Shown here piece by piece: positions 51,570 through 59,347 of a DNA stretch of 62,234 nucleotides. Numbering within the stretch: the first letter of the stretch is position 1; each line of letters begins with the position of its first letter. Under the pieces are notes generated by a model. The model was given only the letters and a program-made list of their open reading frames with translations. It had not been told where the DNA came from and did no database searches. The translations under genes were made by a program, and so were the position numbers. The stretch is from assembly GCF_018129005.1 (NCBI RefSeq), contig NZ_JAAEDL010000029.1, forward strand, positions 1 through 62,234. Direction: 5' to 3'. This stretch comes from Neoroseomonas eburnea (GTDB lineage Bacteria > Pseudomonadota > Alphaproteobacteria > Acetobacterales > Acetobacteraceae).

Positions 51570-52888
51570 GCCAGGATGACCAGCCCCTGCTCGGCACGGG
51601 TGATCACCGTGTAGAGCCAGCGCCGGCGGTCGAGCTCGGTGCGGCCGAGACCATCGTCCCAGACCACCACGTTCTCCCACTGCGAGCCCTGGCTCTTGTG
51701 GCCGGTGATGGCCCAGCCGAAGGTCGCCTCGGTGAGCATGCGCTTCGATTTCCAGTCGCGATCGTGGCGCTGCTTGTCGAAGGCGAGGTGATCCTCGAAG
51801 TGGCCCTTGTAGATGCGCAGCCGGCCGCGGCTGCCGTCCTGCTGCGGCGGGCCGATCCGATTGCCGTCCTCGTCCGTCACCACCGCCGAGAAGTAGAGGC
51901 TTCCCTCATCGACCACGTCGTCGAGGGTAATGAACATGCCGTTGATCAGGCCGAGGTCATTCTGGTTCTTCAGGCAGATGATCTTCTCGGCGGGTCCGGT
52001 CGGCAGCATGCCCGGCCCGAAGCCCGCGGCGCGGCGCATGGCATTGTTCAGCTGCAGGCGCGTCGCGTTCATGCCGCAGATCACCTGGCCGCCGCGCAGC
52101 GCCTGCTCCGGCGAGACATCGCCCTTGCGCATCTTCCAGACGTGGCTGTCGTACTGACCGAACGCGATCGCCTCGCCCTGCCGCGCCATGGTGGCGAGGC
52201 GGATGATGGCGCTCTCCTCCGCCTGGCGGTGGATCTCGGTGAGCATGATGTCCGGCGCGTCCTTGGTGAAGGCGCCTTCGCCCTGGATCGGCGGCAGCTG
52301 GCCCGGATCACCGAGCACCAGGATCGGCTTGCCGAAGCTCATCAGGTCGCGCGCCATCTCCTCGCCGACCATCGACACCTCATCGAGCACGATGAGCCTG
52401 GCATGGGCGGCATCGCTCTTGGAATTGAGGGCGAAGCGTGGGCGCTTCATCTCGGCCACAGCCTGGCGCATGGCCTCGATGCTGGCCTGGGCGGTGGTGC
52501 GGTCGAAGCCCGTGAGGTGGCGGGCGGCAGCGACGGCCTCATCGATCTTGAGCTCCGCGGCCTCGACCTCCTCCTCGGTGGCCTCGATGACGGAATAGAT
52601 GAGGCTGTGGATGGTCCGCGCCGGCGTGCCTTTCCGGCGGAGGACCAGCGCCGCCTTGCCGGTGAAGGTGGCGGTCACCACGCCCGGCGTGCAGGATTCA
52701 CCATCCTCATCGCTGCGCTGGTGCTCGAGGCCGAGCTCCTCCAGCGCGAAGCGCAGCACGGTCGACTTCCCGGTGCCGGCATAGCCGAACAGGCGAAAGA
52801 CCTGCTGCTGCTCGGTATCGTTCTCGAACCAGTCGCGGATGGCAGCGATCGCGCGATACTGGGTGTCGGAGGGCGTGATGCCCGTCAT
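51566..52888 (-). CDS. RecD-like superfamily 1 DNA helicase
   Basis: A 440-residue helicase: FGYAGTGKST Walker A (35-43), TFTGKAALVLRRKG, IVLDEVSMVGEEMA (Walker B), ILVLGDPGQLPPI and a late GWAITGHKSQGSQWENVVV plus YTVITRAEQGLVI, motifs of RecD/Dda-type SF1B helicases. A Glu-rich insert (about 105-160) separates motifs I and II. It is coupled by ATGA overlaps to the genes on both sides, within the replication operon. Confidence 0.9.
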   Translation of the reverse strand: MTGITPSDTQYRAIAAIRDWFENDTEQQQVFRLFGYAGTGKSTVLRFALEELGLEHQRSDEDGESCTPGVVTATFTGKAALVLRRKGTPARTIHSLIYSVIEATEEEVEAAELKIDEAVAAARHLTGFDRTTAQASIEAMRQAVAEMKRPRFALNSKSDAAHARLIVLDEVSMVGEEMARDLMSFGKPILVLGDPGQLPPIQGEGAFTKDAPDIMLTEIHRQAEESAIIRLATMARQGEAIAFGQYDSHVWKMRKGDVSPEQALRGGQVICGMNATRLQLNNAMRRAAGFGPGMLPTGPAEKIICLKNQNDLGLINGMFITLDDVVDEGSLYFSAVVTDEDGNRIGPPQQDGSRGRLRIYKGHFEDHLAFDKQRHDRDWKSKRMLTEATFGWAITGHKSQGSQWENVVVWDDGLGRTELDRRRWLYTVITRAEQGLVILA

Positions 52889-53661
52889 GCCGCCGCTCCC
52901 AGCTGGACCTGGTAGTCCTTCACCACCCGGCCGCGGGAGGGATCGCCGACCTGGCATTCGCGGACGAACAGACGGCGGCCGTCCTGGAGCATCCGCCAGT
53001 GGCCACGCCGGATATGCCAGCGGGGCGATGCATGGGAGCCGCGATGTGCCTCCAAGGCCGGCGCGATCACGGCCGAACGAATATCGGCGACGTGGTACTT
53101 CCAGCCGCGCAGGCCGGCCTTCGCGAGGGGTGTCCGGCGCAGCCGCGACAGGCGCTGCTCGGTGAGCAGACCCGGGACCGACAGGACACCGAGCGCGCGC
53201 CAGACCATCGAGGACGCAACCTCCAGGTGCATCTGTTGCTGCGCCGGAGCCTCCAACCGGGGATGGGCAAGCGCTCGTGCCGAGCCATCTGGCAGGAACT
53301 CGATATAGGAGAGCACATCTCCCCAACGCCGCTGCTCCGGATCGAAGCGGAAGAGAAAGCTCTCGACGCCGGTTCCGATCTCTCGTGCGTAGGTCGCCAA
53401 GCAGGCGCCGGGATACTCCTGCTCAGGCACCTCGAAGATGCAGTGCGGGTGCGGCAGCTTGAGGCTGCTTTCCAGGTTCCTGATGGCAAGCTGCTCGATG
53501 TCATCGTCATTGAACCGCGCCTGATCTGGGAAAATGTAGATCGGCGCGGCAGCCGCCTCGTGAGCGACGATGGGACGCCAGAGGCGGTGCTCGTGCTGGA
53601 GGATGTGGCGCATTAGGCTGAACGCGAACGGCGTTGTGCACGAGGGCGCGGCCTGCATCAT
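52885..53661 (-). CDS. Hypothetical replication-region protein
   Basis: A 258-residue protein, ATG 53661 overlapping the nuclease stop. N-terminal half is alpha/beta (PIYIFPDQARFNDDDIEQLAIRNLESSLKLPHPHCIFEV); the C-terminal half is basic with Trp/Arg-rich strands (HRGSHASPRWHIRRGHWRMLQDGRRLFVRECQVGDPSRG). I recognise the closing RRGHWR...RxxVxxCxVG type as common to phage and mobile-element proteins of unknown function. No catalytic motif assigned. Confidence 0.6.
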   Translation of the reverse strand: MMQAAPSCTTPFAFSLMRHILQHEHRLWRPIVAHEAAAAPIYIFPDQARFNDDDIEQLAIRNLESSLKLPHPHCIFEVPEQEYPGACLATYAREIGTGVESFLFRFDPEQRRWGDVLSYIEFLPDGSARALAHPRLEAPAQQQMHLEVASSMVWRALGVLSVPGLLTEQRLSRLRRTPLAKAGLRGWKYHVADIRSAVIAPALEAHRGSHASPRWHIRRGHWRMLQDGRRLFVRECQVGDPSRGRVVKDYQVQLGAAA

Positions 53662-54431
53662 TGAGCGTTCTCCCAGCAACGAGTGGCGTAGGGACAGAAG
53701 CGGCAGAGGTAGAAGTCGCGTGCCACGGCGATGCGCGGCGGGAGCTCGCCGGCTGCGGCGGCGCGCAGAATGTCGACGGCCCGATCCGAGAGGCGCTGGG
53801 CCTCGTCCGGCTCGAAGGGCACCACTTCATGGTGCAGGGCGAGCGTGTCGCGGTTCAGCGCGGTGAGCAGCGCGACGTCCAACTCCAGATAGGCCATGTA
53901 GAGCTGCACCTGGGCGAAGTAGATCGGCTTCGACAGGCGCAGCCCGCGCTTGACCAGATCGGTCCAGGACTTCTGACCGAGCGCCTTATGCTCCCAGAGG
54001 GACGGCCAGCGGATGCCGACATCGGGCCCCGCCACGATGACGCCGTCGGCATGGCCCCGCAGCCTATCGCCCGCGGCGGCAAAGCCGAACTGCTCGCCAT
54101 CGGCGCCGCGATCGCGCAAATCGAAGCCCGCCTGCCGCAGCCAGCGGATCGACAGCGCCTCGAACTGGTGCCCGGCGTCGAAGATGCGGAGGATGCCGCC
54201 GTCGAACTCACGGTCGGCATCCTTCGGCGTATGGGCAACTTCGTAGACCAGCTTGCGGGCGCAGGGTTCGCCAACCCGACTGCCGCCGAGATAGTCACGG
54301 GGGATCTGCCGGCGATGGCGCGCGACCAGCGCGGCATCGAGATGCGCGTTGATGCGCGCGGTGGCATCCGCACCGATGGCGGTGGCACGGCCGTAGACCA
54401 GGCCGGATTGATGGTTGAGGTCGAGGATCAT
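53658..54431 (-). CDS. Cas4/RecB-like PD-(D/E)XK exonuclease with Fe-S cysteines
   Basis: A 257-residue nuclease. Catalytic residues: GHADG with D129, then E147-x-K149 in LWEHKA, and a later Q-x3-Y-like QVQLYM. One cysteine upstream (C57 in GEPCARKL) and three near the C-terminus (C243, C246, C252 in CRFCPYATRCW) make the four-Cys pattern of Cas4/AddB-type 4Fe-4S nucleases. ATG 54431 has GAGGG upstream. No CRISPR genes are present, so it is best read as a phage recombination exonuclease working with the nearby RecA-like ATPase and SSB-like protein. Confidence 0.82.
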   Translation of the reverse strand: MILDLNHQSGLVYGRATAIGADATARINAHLDAALVARHRRQIPRDYLGGSRVGEPCARKLVYEVAHTPKDADREFDGGILRIFDAGHQFEALSIRWLRQAGFDLRDRGADGEQFGFAAAGDRLRGHADGVIVAGPDVGIRWPSLWEHKALGQKSWTDLVKRGLRLSKPIYFAQVQLYMAYLELDVALLTALNRDTLALHHEVVPFEPDEAQRLSDRAVDILRAAAAGELPPRIAVARDFYLCRFCPYATRCWENAQ

Positions 54432-54438
54432 GGCGCCC

Positions 54439-54897
54439 TCAAAATGGCAAAGGGTCATCGAGCGGATCCCGCTCGGCAGCCTGACGCTGCATCGAGGCCT
54501 GGAAGCCATCGACGCAGGCCTCGATGATGCGGTCGATCTCCGCGGCGCTGCGGTCGTGGAACGGCGCCATCAGGTCCAGTTCCACCAGCACCTCAGCGAG
54601 CGGCCGGCGCGCATCCTTCACGGCGCGCGTCTCCATCGGCGTCTTGTCGATCACGCCGCCGCTCCGCCGTGCCAACGCGCTTCCGGCCTCGCAGCAGCGC
54701 ATCGAGCAGAAGGACAGCTTCGGATGAATGCCGAGACGAAGCTCGTGCACATAGCCGAAGCCCTTGGCCTCGCGGCTGCAGACCGCGCAGGTGAGGCGGC
54801 GGACCTGGTCCGCTGGCGTGCAGCCGAGGAGCGGTGGCAGGGTTGCGGCCGCGGGGCGCGGTGTCGGCCGCGCCCCTGCCCAGCGTCGTCGGGCCAT
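54439..54897 (-). CDS. DUF6511-like zinc-finger protein
   Basis: A 152-residue protein with a treble-clef-like cysteine set, LTCAVCSREAKGF...KLSFCSMRCCEAG (C-x2-C...C-x3-C), resembling DUF6511 phage proteins. The C-terminal part has an acidic helix (IDRIIEACVDGFQASMQRQAAERDPLDDP). Nucleic-acid binding is likely. Located between the nuclease and SSB-like genes. Confidence 0.62.
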   Translation of the reverse strand: MARRRWAGARPTPRPAAATLPPLLGCTPADQVRRLTCAVCSREAKGFGYVHELRLGIHPKLSFCSMRCCEAGSALARRSGGVIDKTPMETRAVKDARRPLAEVLVELDLMAPFHDRSAAEIDRIIEACVDGFQASMQRQAAERDPLDDPLPF

Positions 54898-54904
54898 GCC
54901 GCCA

Positions 54905-55654
54905 TCAGCCGTTCAGCCAGGCCGGGCCGCCCGAGGCGGGCGCGGGAGGCGGGGCGGGCGGGGCCGCCGCCTGGGCGGGGGCCGCGGACGCCGAACGCTC
55001 CCAGCTGCGGGCGGAAGTGGCAGGCGCCTGCTGCGCGGGCGGCGTGGCCCAGGCCGGCGGCGTGCTGGCCGGGCTGGAGGAGGCGGTCGGCCGTGCCGCC
55101 CGGTGGCTGGGCGAAGCCGGCACCGCCTCGCCATCCATGATACGCCGGTACTCCGCCTCACCCGGCAGCACCACTCGATCAAGCCGGTTGCTGTCGCTGT
55201 ACCGGGAGTCGCTGGCGGGCTCGACCCGGACCTTGGCTGCGAAGGTGATACCGTGCAGGTCCGCCAAGCCCCGCAGCACTCGCTTGGCCTTGGCCGCCTC
55301 GCTCATGTCCTGCGGATCGAGGCCGAGGGCGCTGTCGATCATCGCCCGGAAGATGCCCTTCGAGATCTTCCAGCCGATCGAGACACCCTGCTCGTCGACT
55401 TTGCCGCCGACGACGGTGAAGGTCTGCCAGAACTTGCGACGGATGTGCGGCCCGGCCACCACCGTGAACTCGCAATCCAGCATTCGGACGTCGCTCTCGG
55501 GGTTTCGCGCCGGCTTGAGCAGACCGCGATCCACCTCGCCCTGACCGTCGAGGCCGCCCTTGCGGATGGCCATGGTCACCTTGGCGAAGCTGCCATCGGG
55601 AATGAGGTCGGAGCCGCGCGGCAGCTCGGCATCGTTCATGTCGTACATGGGCAT
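54905..55654 (-). CDS. Probable single-stranded DNA-binding protein
   Basis: A 249-residue protein. The first about 165 residues look like an OB-fold core (LIPDGSFAKVTMAIRKGG; VRMLDCEFTVVAGPHIRRKFWQTFTVVG; GISWKISKG-like VSIGWKISKGIFRAMIDSALGLDP; GITFAAKVRVEP), comparable to DUF669-like phage SSBs. The rest is a Pro/Ala linker ending in PAWLNG, placed like a C-terminal protein-interaction tip but lacking acidic residues. Context with a RecA-like ATPase, Cas4-like nuclease and resolvase supports an SSB role. ATG 55654 overlaps the previous stop. Confidence 0.55.
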   Translation of the reverse strand: MPMYDMNDAELPRGSDLIPDGSFAKVTMAIRKGGLDGQGEVDRGLLKPARNPESDVRMLDCEFTVVAGPHIRRKFWQTFTVVGGKVDEQGVSIGWKISKGIFRAMIDSALGLDPQDMSEAAKAKRVLRGLADLHGITFAAKVRVEPASDSRYSDSNRLDRVVLPGEAEYRRIMDGEAVPASPSHRAARPTASSSPASTPPAWATPPAQQAPATSARSWERSASAAPAQAAAPPAPPPAPASGGPAWLNG

Positions 55655-56493
55655 CACCCCTGGGCGCTGGTGTGGGCGTTGATCTTGCGAAGCAGGGCGG
55701 CGAGGTCGGCCGGCTCGGTCTCATCGAGGCGACCGGACCGATCCTTCGCGGGCAGCGCAAACGCATTGCCAGCACGGCAGACCAGCCGGCGTTCCGTTCC
55801 GCGCTCCGGGTCGTAGCGCCAGGCGTCACTTTCGCGGCTGAACAGCCCCATGGAGACGACCTGATCGACGATGCCGGGCAGTTCCCGCGCGGCCTTGCCG
55901 CCTTCCATCTGCGGCTGCCAGGTCACCTTGCCGAACTCGTCGGTGACCTTCTCCAGGATGCCGACCATGATGGTGGTCTTGCCCGGCGCATGCTGGAGGT
56001 GCTTCAGCAGGCCGATGACTTCGCGCGCCAGCAGGCCATAGGCGCCGCGGGTATCCGGCTTGCCGGTCTTTTCCGAGAAAGCCTCGGGTCGCAGCTTGGC
56101 CCAGGCCATCGCCTGGCGTGTCAGATCGGTGATGCTGTCCAGGAAGACGATGGACTTCCCGGCGAGCAGCCGCACCAGGTCGGGATGGGCCGCGGCGAGA
56201 TGTTGGTAGTGCCCCTCCGAGAAGAAGCCGTTCGGATCGGCGGCCGGATTCACGCCGCCGACGAGACAGGCGATGTCGATGGCGTCCTCGAAGCAGCGCA
56301 CGGGGATGCTGTCGCCGGGCCAGTCCTGGACCGACTTCATCCCCGCCTCGAGGTCGATGCAGATGGTCTCGGCCGGCGGCAGGGTCTTGAGCTGGGTGGT
56401 CTTGCCGACGCCGCTGGGACCGAACAGCGCCAGCGTGGTCTTGTTGGCCGCGCGCGAGAGGCGTTCGTCGGCGGTGACGATGCGTAGCGCCAT
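55654..56493 (-). CDS. RecA-like AAA ATPase (Sak4-like annealase)
   Basis: A 279-residue ATPase of the AAA_24/Sak4 type: FGPSGVGKTTQLKTL Walker A (24-38), ETICIDLEAGMKSV, IVFLDSITDLTRQAM Walker B, and MVGILEKVTDEFGKVTWQPQMEGGKAARELPGIVDQV. Sak4-type proteins promote single-strand annealing with a partner SSB in phage recombination. ATG 56493 overlaps the upstream stop. Confidence 0.82.
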   Translation of the reverse strand: MALRIVTADERLSRAANKTTLALFGPSGVGKTTQLKTLPPAETICIDLEAGMKSVQDWPGDSIPVRCFEDAIDIACLVGGVNPAADPNGFFSEGHYQHLAAAHPDLVRLLAGKSIVFLDSITDLTRQAMAWAKLRPEAFSEKTGKPDTRGAYGLLAREVIGLLKHLQHAPGKTTIMVGILEKVTDEFGKVTWQPQMEGGKAARELPGIVDQVVSMGLFSRESDAWRYDPERGTERRLVCRAGNAFALPAKDRSGRLDETEPADLAALLRKINAHTSAQG

Positions 56494-57029
56494 CAGCCGA
56501 TCCCCCCGGTGAAGGGAATGGCGATGCCGCCGTCGCGCAGCTCGCGTTCGGTGCAGATGGTCAGGCGGTAGGTCGGCTTGCCGGTGCGCACGGTCCGCGC
56601 CGGCTCGAAGGCATTGCGGATGCGCTCGGGCCAGGCGGCATAGGCGCGCTCGGCCACCTTGAAGCTGACCTCGACGTACTCTCCGGGATCCTCGCCGCCG
56701 GCGCGGATCTGCTCGGCGAGCGCGGCCAGCCGGTGCTGGTCCCATTCGACCTTCTTAGGAAGGTCGGCCGTGACCTCGACGTTGCCGTCCTGGAAGCGGA
56801 CGGTGCCGGTGTCTTTCCCGGCGGCAGCGCGGGCGCCGATGGCGCGCTGCTCATAGCGCATGGCGATGGCGCCCTGGATCCAGTCGAGCGCGCGCTTCGC
56901 GATGTCGAGCCGGGAGCGCGCCTCCTCCTGCAGCAGCGCGAGATGCTCGGCCGGCAGATCGATCACCTTGCCGATCGGCAACAGGCGCATGTCGTCAATC
57001 GTCGGGTGGTTGCGGCGGGGGGAGTCCAT
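56493..57029 (-). CDS. Hypothetical phage recombination-region protein
   Basis: A 178-residue protein with a helical front (LPAEHLALLQEEARSRLDIAKRALDWIQGAIAMRYEQRAI) and a beta-rich rear (VRFQDGNVEVTADLPKKVEWDQHRLAALAEQIRAGGEDPGEYVEVSFKVAERAYAAWPERIRNAFEPART...GKPTYRL). Similar proteins precede Sak4-like genes in alphaproteobacterial prophages. No catalytic motif. ATG 57029 overlaps the previous stop; GTG 57032 also possible. Confidence 0.6.
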   Translation of the reverse strand: MDSPRRNHPTIDDMRLLPIGKVIDLPAEHLALLQEEARSRLDIAKRALDWIQGAIAMRYEQRAIGARAAAGKDTGTVRFQDGNVEVTADLPKKVEWDQHRLAALAEQIRAGGEDPGEYVEVSFKVAERAYAAWPERIRNAFEPARTVRTGKPTYRLTICTERELRDGGIAIPFTGGIG

Positions 57030-57445
57030 CACGCCGCCTCCCGACCGAGCAGGTCGGCCAGCACGTAGCCCGCGGCGCTGCGCGCGCTGCGCGGCCGCGG
57101 CCGGACGATCAGCAGATAGGCGCAGCGCCCCTCGGCGACGCGGCGCTGCACGAGATGACCGAGGCCAGCCTCCGCCATCGCCCAGACGCGGCGCGCCACT
57201 GCCTCGAGATCCTCGCGGCGCTCGGGCGACAGCTCGGTGGCCACCTTGTCGCGATCGCGGGCGAGCAGGCCGATGTGATAGACGATGGCATCGCCGGGCG
57301 ACGCATCAGCGTAGCGATCGCACAGGCCATTCTCGGTCAGCACGACGTCGAGCAGATCCTCCAAGTTCAGCAGGATTTCGGTCGACAGCATCTCTGGGGG
57401 TGTGAAGCGCACCGGTCGGCTCTCCCTCTCACGCAAGGTCGTCAT
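57029..57445 (-). CDS. Hypothetical phage protein
   Basis: A 138-residue alpha-helical protein (LSTEILLNLEDLLDVVLTENGLCDRYADASPGDAIVYHIGLLARDRDKVATELSPERREDLEAVARRVWAMAEAGLGHLVQRRVAEGRCAYLLIVRPRP). The end resembles a winged-helix wing or a small beta hairpin. It is the second gene of the leftward early operon. No family recognised. Confidence 0.55.
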   Translation of the reverse strand: MTTLRERESRPVRFTPPEMLSTEILLNLEDLLDVVLTENGLCDRYADASPGDAIVYHIGLLARDRDKVATELSPERREDLEAVARRVWAMAEAGLGHLVQRRVAEGRCAYLLIVRPRPRSARSAAGYVLADLLGREAA

Positions 57446-57477
57446 CTGGTTTCATACGGATCAGCGAGAATCCGTTC

Positions 57478-58038
57478 TCACGACCTCGACGCGGTGAAGG
57501 CGGAGGGATGCGCGCCCGCCGCACGGAGCCAGCAGCGGAGATCGGCAAGAGCGCGATAGAAGGTCGCGGACGACACCCCGCTCGCGTCACGCGCATCAAC
57601 CACGTCGCGATGCGCGACGATCAGGCCGAGCAGGGCCCGCGAAGCACCCGGCAGTTCGATGGCGGCGCTGCGTAGCGCGATCGGCAGGTCGGGATCGAAC
57701 CAGGCTGCCGGGAGCGTGCTGGCAATGCCGTGGCCGTCGTTGCCGTCGAGCGGAACGGTGTCGATCGAGGCCGGCGCCCGCGCACGATCGATGACCACGT
57801 GCTGGGCGAGCAGGCTGACAAAGGTCGACCAGGAGGCCCGTCTCGAATCGTAGCGGTCGGCTGCCGCGACGATGGCGAGCAGGATGTCCTGGGTCAGGTC
57901 CTCCCGATCCGCGCGACTCAGACGCCGGTGCCGGGAGAAGCGGCCGGCATGGTGACGGGCTGACGCCAGCGCCACCCGGACACGATCATTGTCCCATTCC
58001 TGGGGATTCTCTGCCTGTCGGGACTGTTGCTCGGGCAC
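57478..58038 (-). CDS. Sigma-70-like phage transcription factor
   Basis: A 186-residue protein with a sigma region 2-like core (LSRADREDLTQDILLAIVAAADRYDSRRASWSTFVSLLAQHVVIDRARA, about 40-88) and a region 4-like HTH near the C-terminus (DVVDARDASGVSSATFYRALADLRCWLRAAG). GTG 58038 has AAGGAT 7 nt upstream. It resembles ECF-size sigma factors. As first gene of the leftward early operon it could switch on phage genes. A GAGAA/TTCTC dyad (57468-57481) lies at its end. Confidence 0.68.
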   Translation of the reverse strand: MPEQQSRQAENPQEWDNDRVRVALASARHHAGRFSRHRRLSRADREDLTQDILLAIVAAADRYDSRRASWSTFVSLLAQHVVIDRARAPASIDTVPLDGNDGHGIASTLPAAWFDPDLPIALRSAAIELPGASRALLGLIVAHRDVVDARDASGVSSATFYRALADLRCWLRAAGAHPSAFTASRS

Positions 58039-58107
58039 GGTGCGGATCCTTGGCTGAGGCGATTGCGACGACCTCAGGCCAGCACAGCGCTCCCCGGTGC
58101 GACGAGG

Positions 58108-58154
58108 GCGGAAAGGTGCCGAATGGGGCGGAAATGCCCCCGATCGATTTCCGC
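58108..58154. promoter_or_regulatory. Operator-like GCGGAAA sites with 20-bp period
   Basis: GCGGAAA at 58108-58114 and 58128-58134 (forward) and as its complement at 58148-58154, each step 20 bp. The last two form a perfect 8-bp inverted repeat GCGGAAAT / ATTTCCGC with an 11-bp spacer. Related GCCGAAT and ATTTGCGC variants recur at 58212-58218 and 58223-58230. The cluster lies in the 289-bp gap between the leftward early operon and the rightward immA-xre genes, so it is a good candidate for the phage repressor operator. Confidence 0.55.
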
Positions 58155-58270
58155 ACCGATGTTCTTTCAATGGGTTAGATGCAGACCGGCGCCCCCCGGC
58201 GCTCGCGAGGTGCCGAATTCCGATTTGCGCACCACCCCGGCAAACGACTGCTGGACGCCGCCTGGCATCA

Positions 58271-58285
58271 GAACATACAGTGAAC
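58271..58285. promoter_or_regulatory. LexA-type SOS box upstream of immA
   Basis: GAAC-ATACAGT-GAAC, the complement of the alphaproteobacterial LexA consensus GTTC-N7-GTTC, 42 nt before the immA start and inside the lysis/lysogeny control region. It implies direct LexA control of the immA-xre unit. Confidence 0.62.
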
Positions 58286-58327
58286 ACACGCGTTGCCGAA
58301 ACGTGGCTTCCCGAGGACCGCACTCCT

Positions 58328-59056
58328 ATGACACTCACGATCGACTATGCCTGCCGACCGGAGAGCGGGGCGCCACGCTCGCTCACCGTGGCCGCCATCC
58401 GGGCGGTCGCCGGGCAGGTGCGTCAGCAGATCCCGCGCGAGCCAAGCGAATTGGCCCTATCTCTCCCCGCGTTGCTCGAGGTCAGTCGAGACGTGGCCGT
58501 GAACGGGCGCCGGCTGCTGGTGTCCTGGGACATCGCGGGCGCGCTGCAGGACGAGATGGGCCGGCCCGTGCTCGGCCTGTGCGACACCGATCCCGACGAG
58601 CCGGGTTGGGCTTTTCTCGCGGTCAACGGGCCGATGACCGCCCATCGGCCAGATCTCGCGCTCAGCACCGCCGCGCATGAGCTTGGGCATCTGCTGTTCG
58701 ACGTGCCGGCCGCGCTGGACGACGGTCCGCGGCGCTATCGTGCCGTCGCCAGTTCGCCGCAGGCACTGGACCGCGTGGGCCGCGGTGCTGAGGGTCGGGC
58801 GAATGAGTTCATGGGGGCGCTGTTGGCGCCACCGGTGCCGCTGCACACGCGGTTGCTGGCCCATGCCCGTGGCGAGGGGCTGCGTTTGGCGCGTGGACCA
58901 CATCAGGGCCGGTCGGGCAGCCCCGTCCTTGCCTCCGGCAACCCACCCGACGCCGTCGCCGGTGTCATGGCGGCCCTCGCCGGAGATTTCGGCGTGTCGG
59001 AACGGTTCATCGCCGTGCGCCTGGCGCGCTACGGCCTCATCCAGGGAGAGGTGTGA
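58328..59056 (+). CDS. ImmA/IrrE-type metallopeptidase
   Basis: A 242-residue zinc peptidase with H117-E118-L-G-H121 in STAAHELGHLLFD and a distal Glu region (GRANEFMGALLAPP). ATG 58328 has GAGG upstream. Like ImmA of ICEBs1, it is encoded next to an XRE repressor (coupled, GTGATG) and probably cleaves it on induction. A LexA-type box lies just upstream. The longer frame from 58097 runs through the operator region and is not credible. Confidence 0.85.
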   Translation: MTLTIDYACRPESGAPRSLTVAAIRAVAGQVRQQIPREPSELALSLPALLEVSRDVAVNGRRLLVSWDIAGALQDEMGRPVLGLCDTDPDEPGWAFLAVNGPMTAHRPDLALSTAAHELGHLLFDVPAALDDGPRRYRAVASSPQALDRVGRGAEGRANEFMGALLAPPVPLHTRLLAHARGEGLRLARGPHQGRSGSPVLASGNPPDAVAGVMAALAGDFGVSERFIAVRLARYGLIQGEV

Positions 59057-59337
59057 TGGCGTTTGGGGCAGCGGTTCGCGCCCGGCGCACGGAGTTGCGC
59101 ATCGGGCTCAATGACATGGCGGAGCGGATGGGCATCTCGCCCGGCTACTGGTCGCGCGTCGAACGGGAGATCGAGAAGCCACCCAGCGACGAACTCGTGC
59201 AGCGCGCCGCGGCGATCCTCGGCATCCAGCTCGACGACCTGTTCGTGGAGGCGCAGCGCCTGCCGCCTGATATGCGACGGGACATCGGCAAGGTGGTGCT
59301 CGCCTATCGGCGGATGCGCCCATTCGCCGCTGGCTGA
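59056..59337 (+). CDS. XRE-family phage repressor candidate
   Basis: A 93-residue HTH_XRE protein (VRARRTELRIGLNDMAERMGISPGYWSRVEREIEKPPSDELVQRAAAILGI, about 6-60) with a short C-terminal helix region. No LexA-like peptidase domain, so inactivation would need the neighbouring ImmA. ATG 59056 overlaps the immA stop; GTG 59053 is possible. GGAGAGG lies upstream. Confidence 0.82.
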   Translation: MAFGAAVRARRTELRIGLNDMAERMGISPGYWSRVEREIEKPPSDELVQRAAAILGIQLDDLFVEAQRLPPDMRRDIGKVVLAYRRMRPFAAG

Positions 59338-59347
59338 GGAATCTGAC

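Noticed and set aside
53658..54431. Cas4-like gene as part of a CRISPR-Cas system
   Set aside because: No Cas1, Cas2, effector or repeat-spacer array in the window; neighbours are phage recombination genes.
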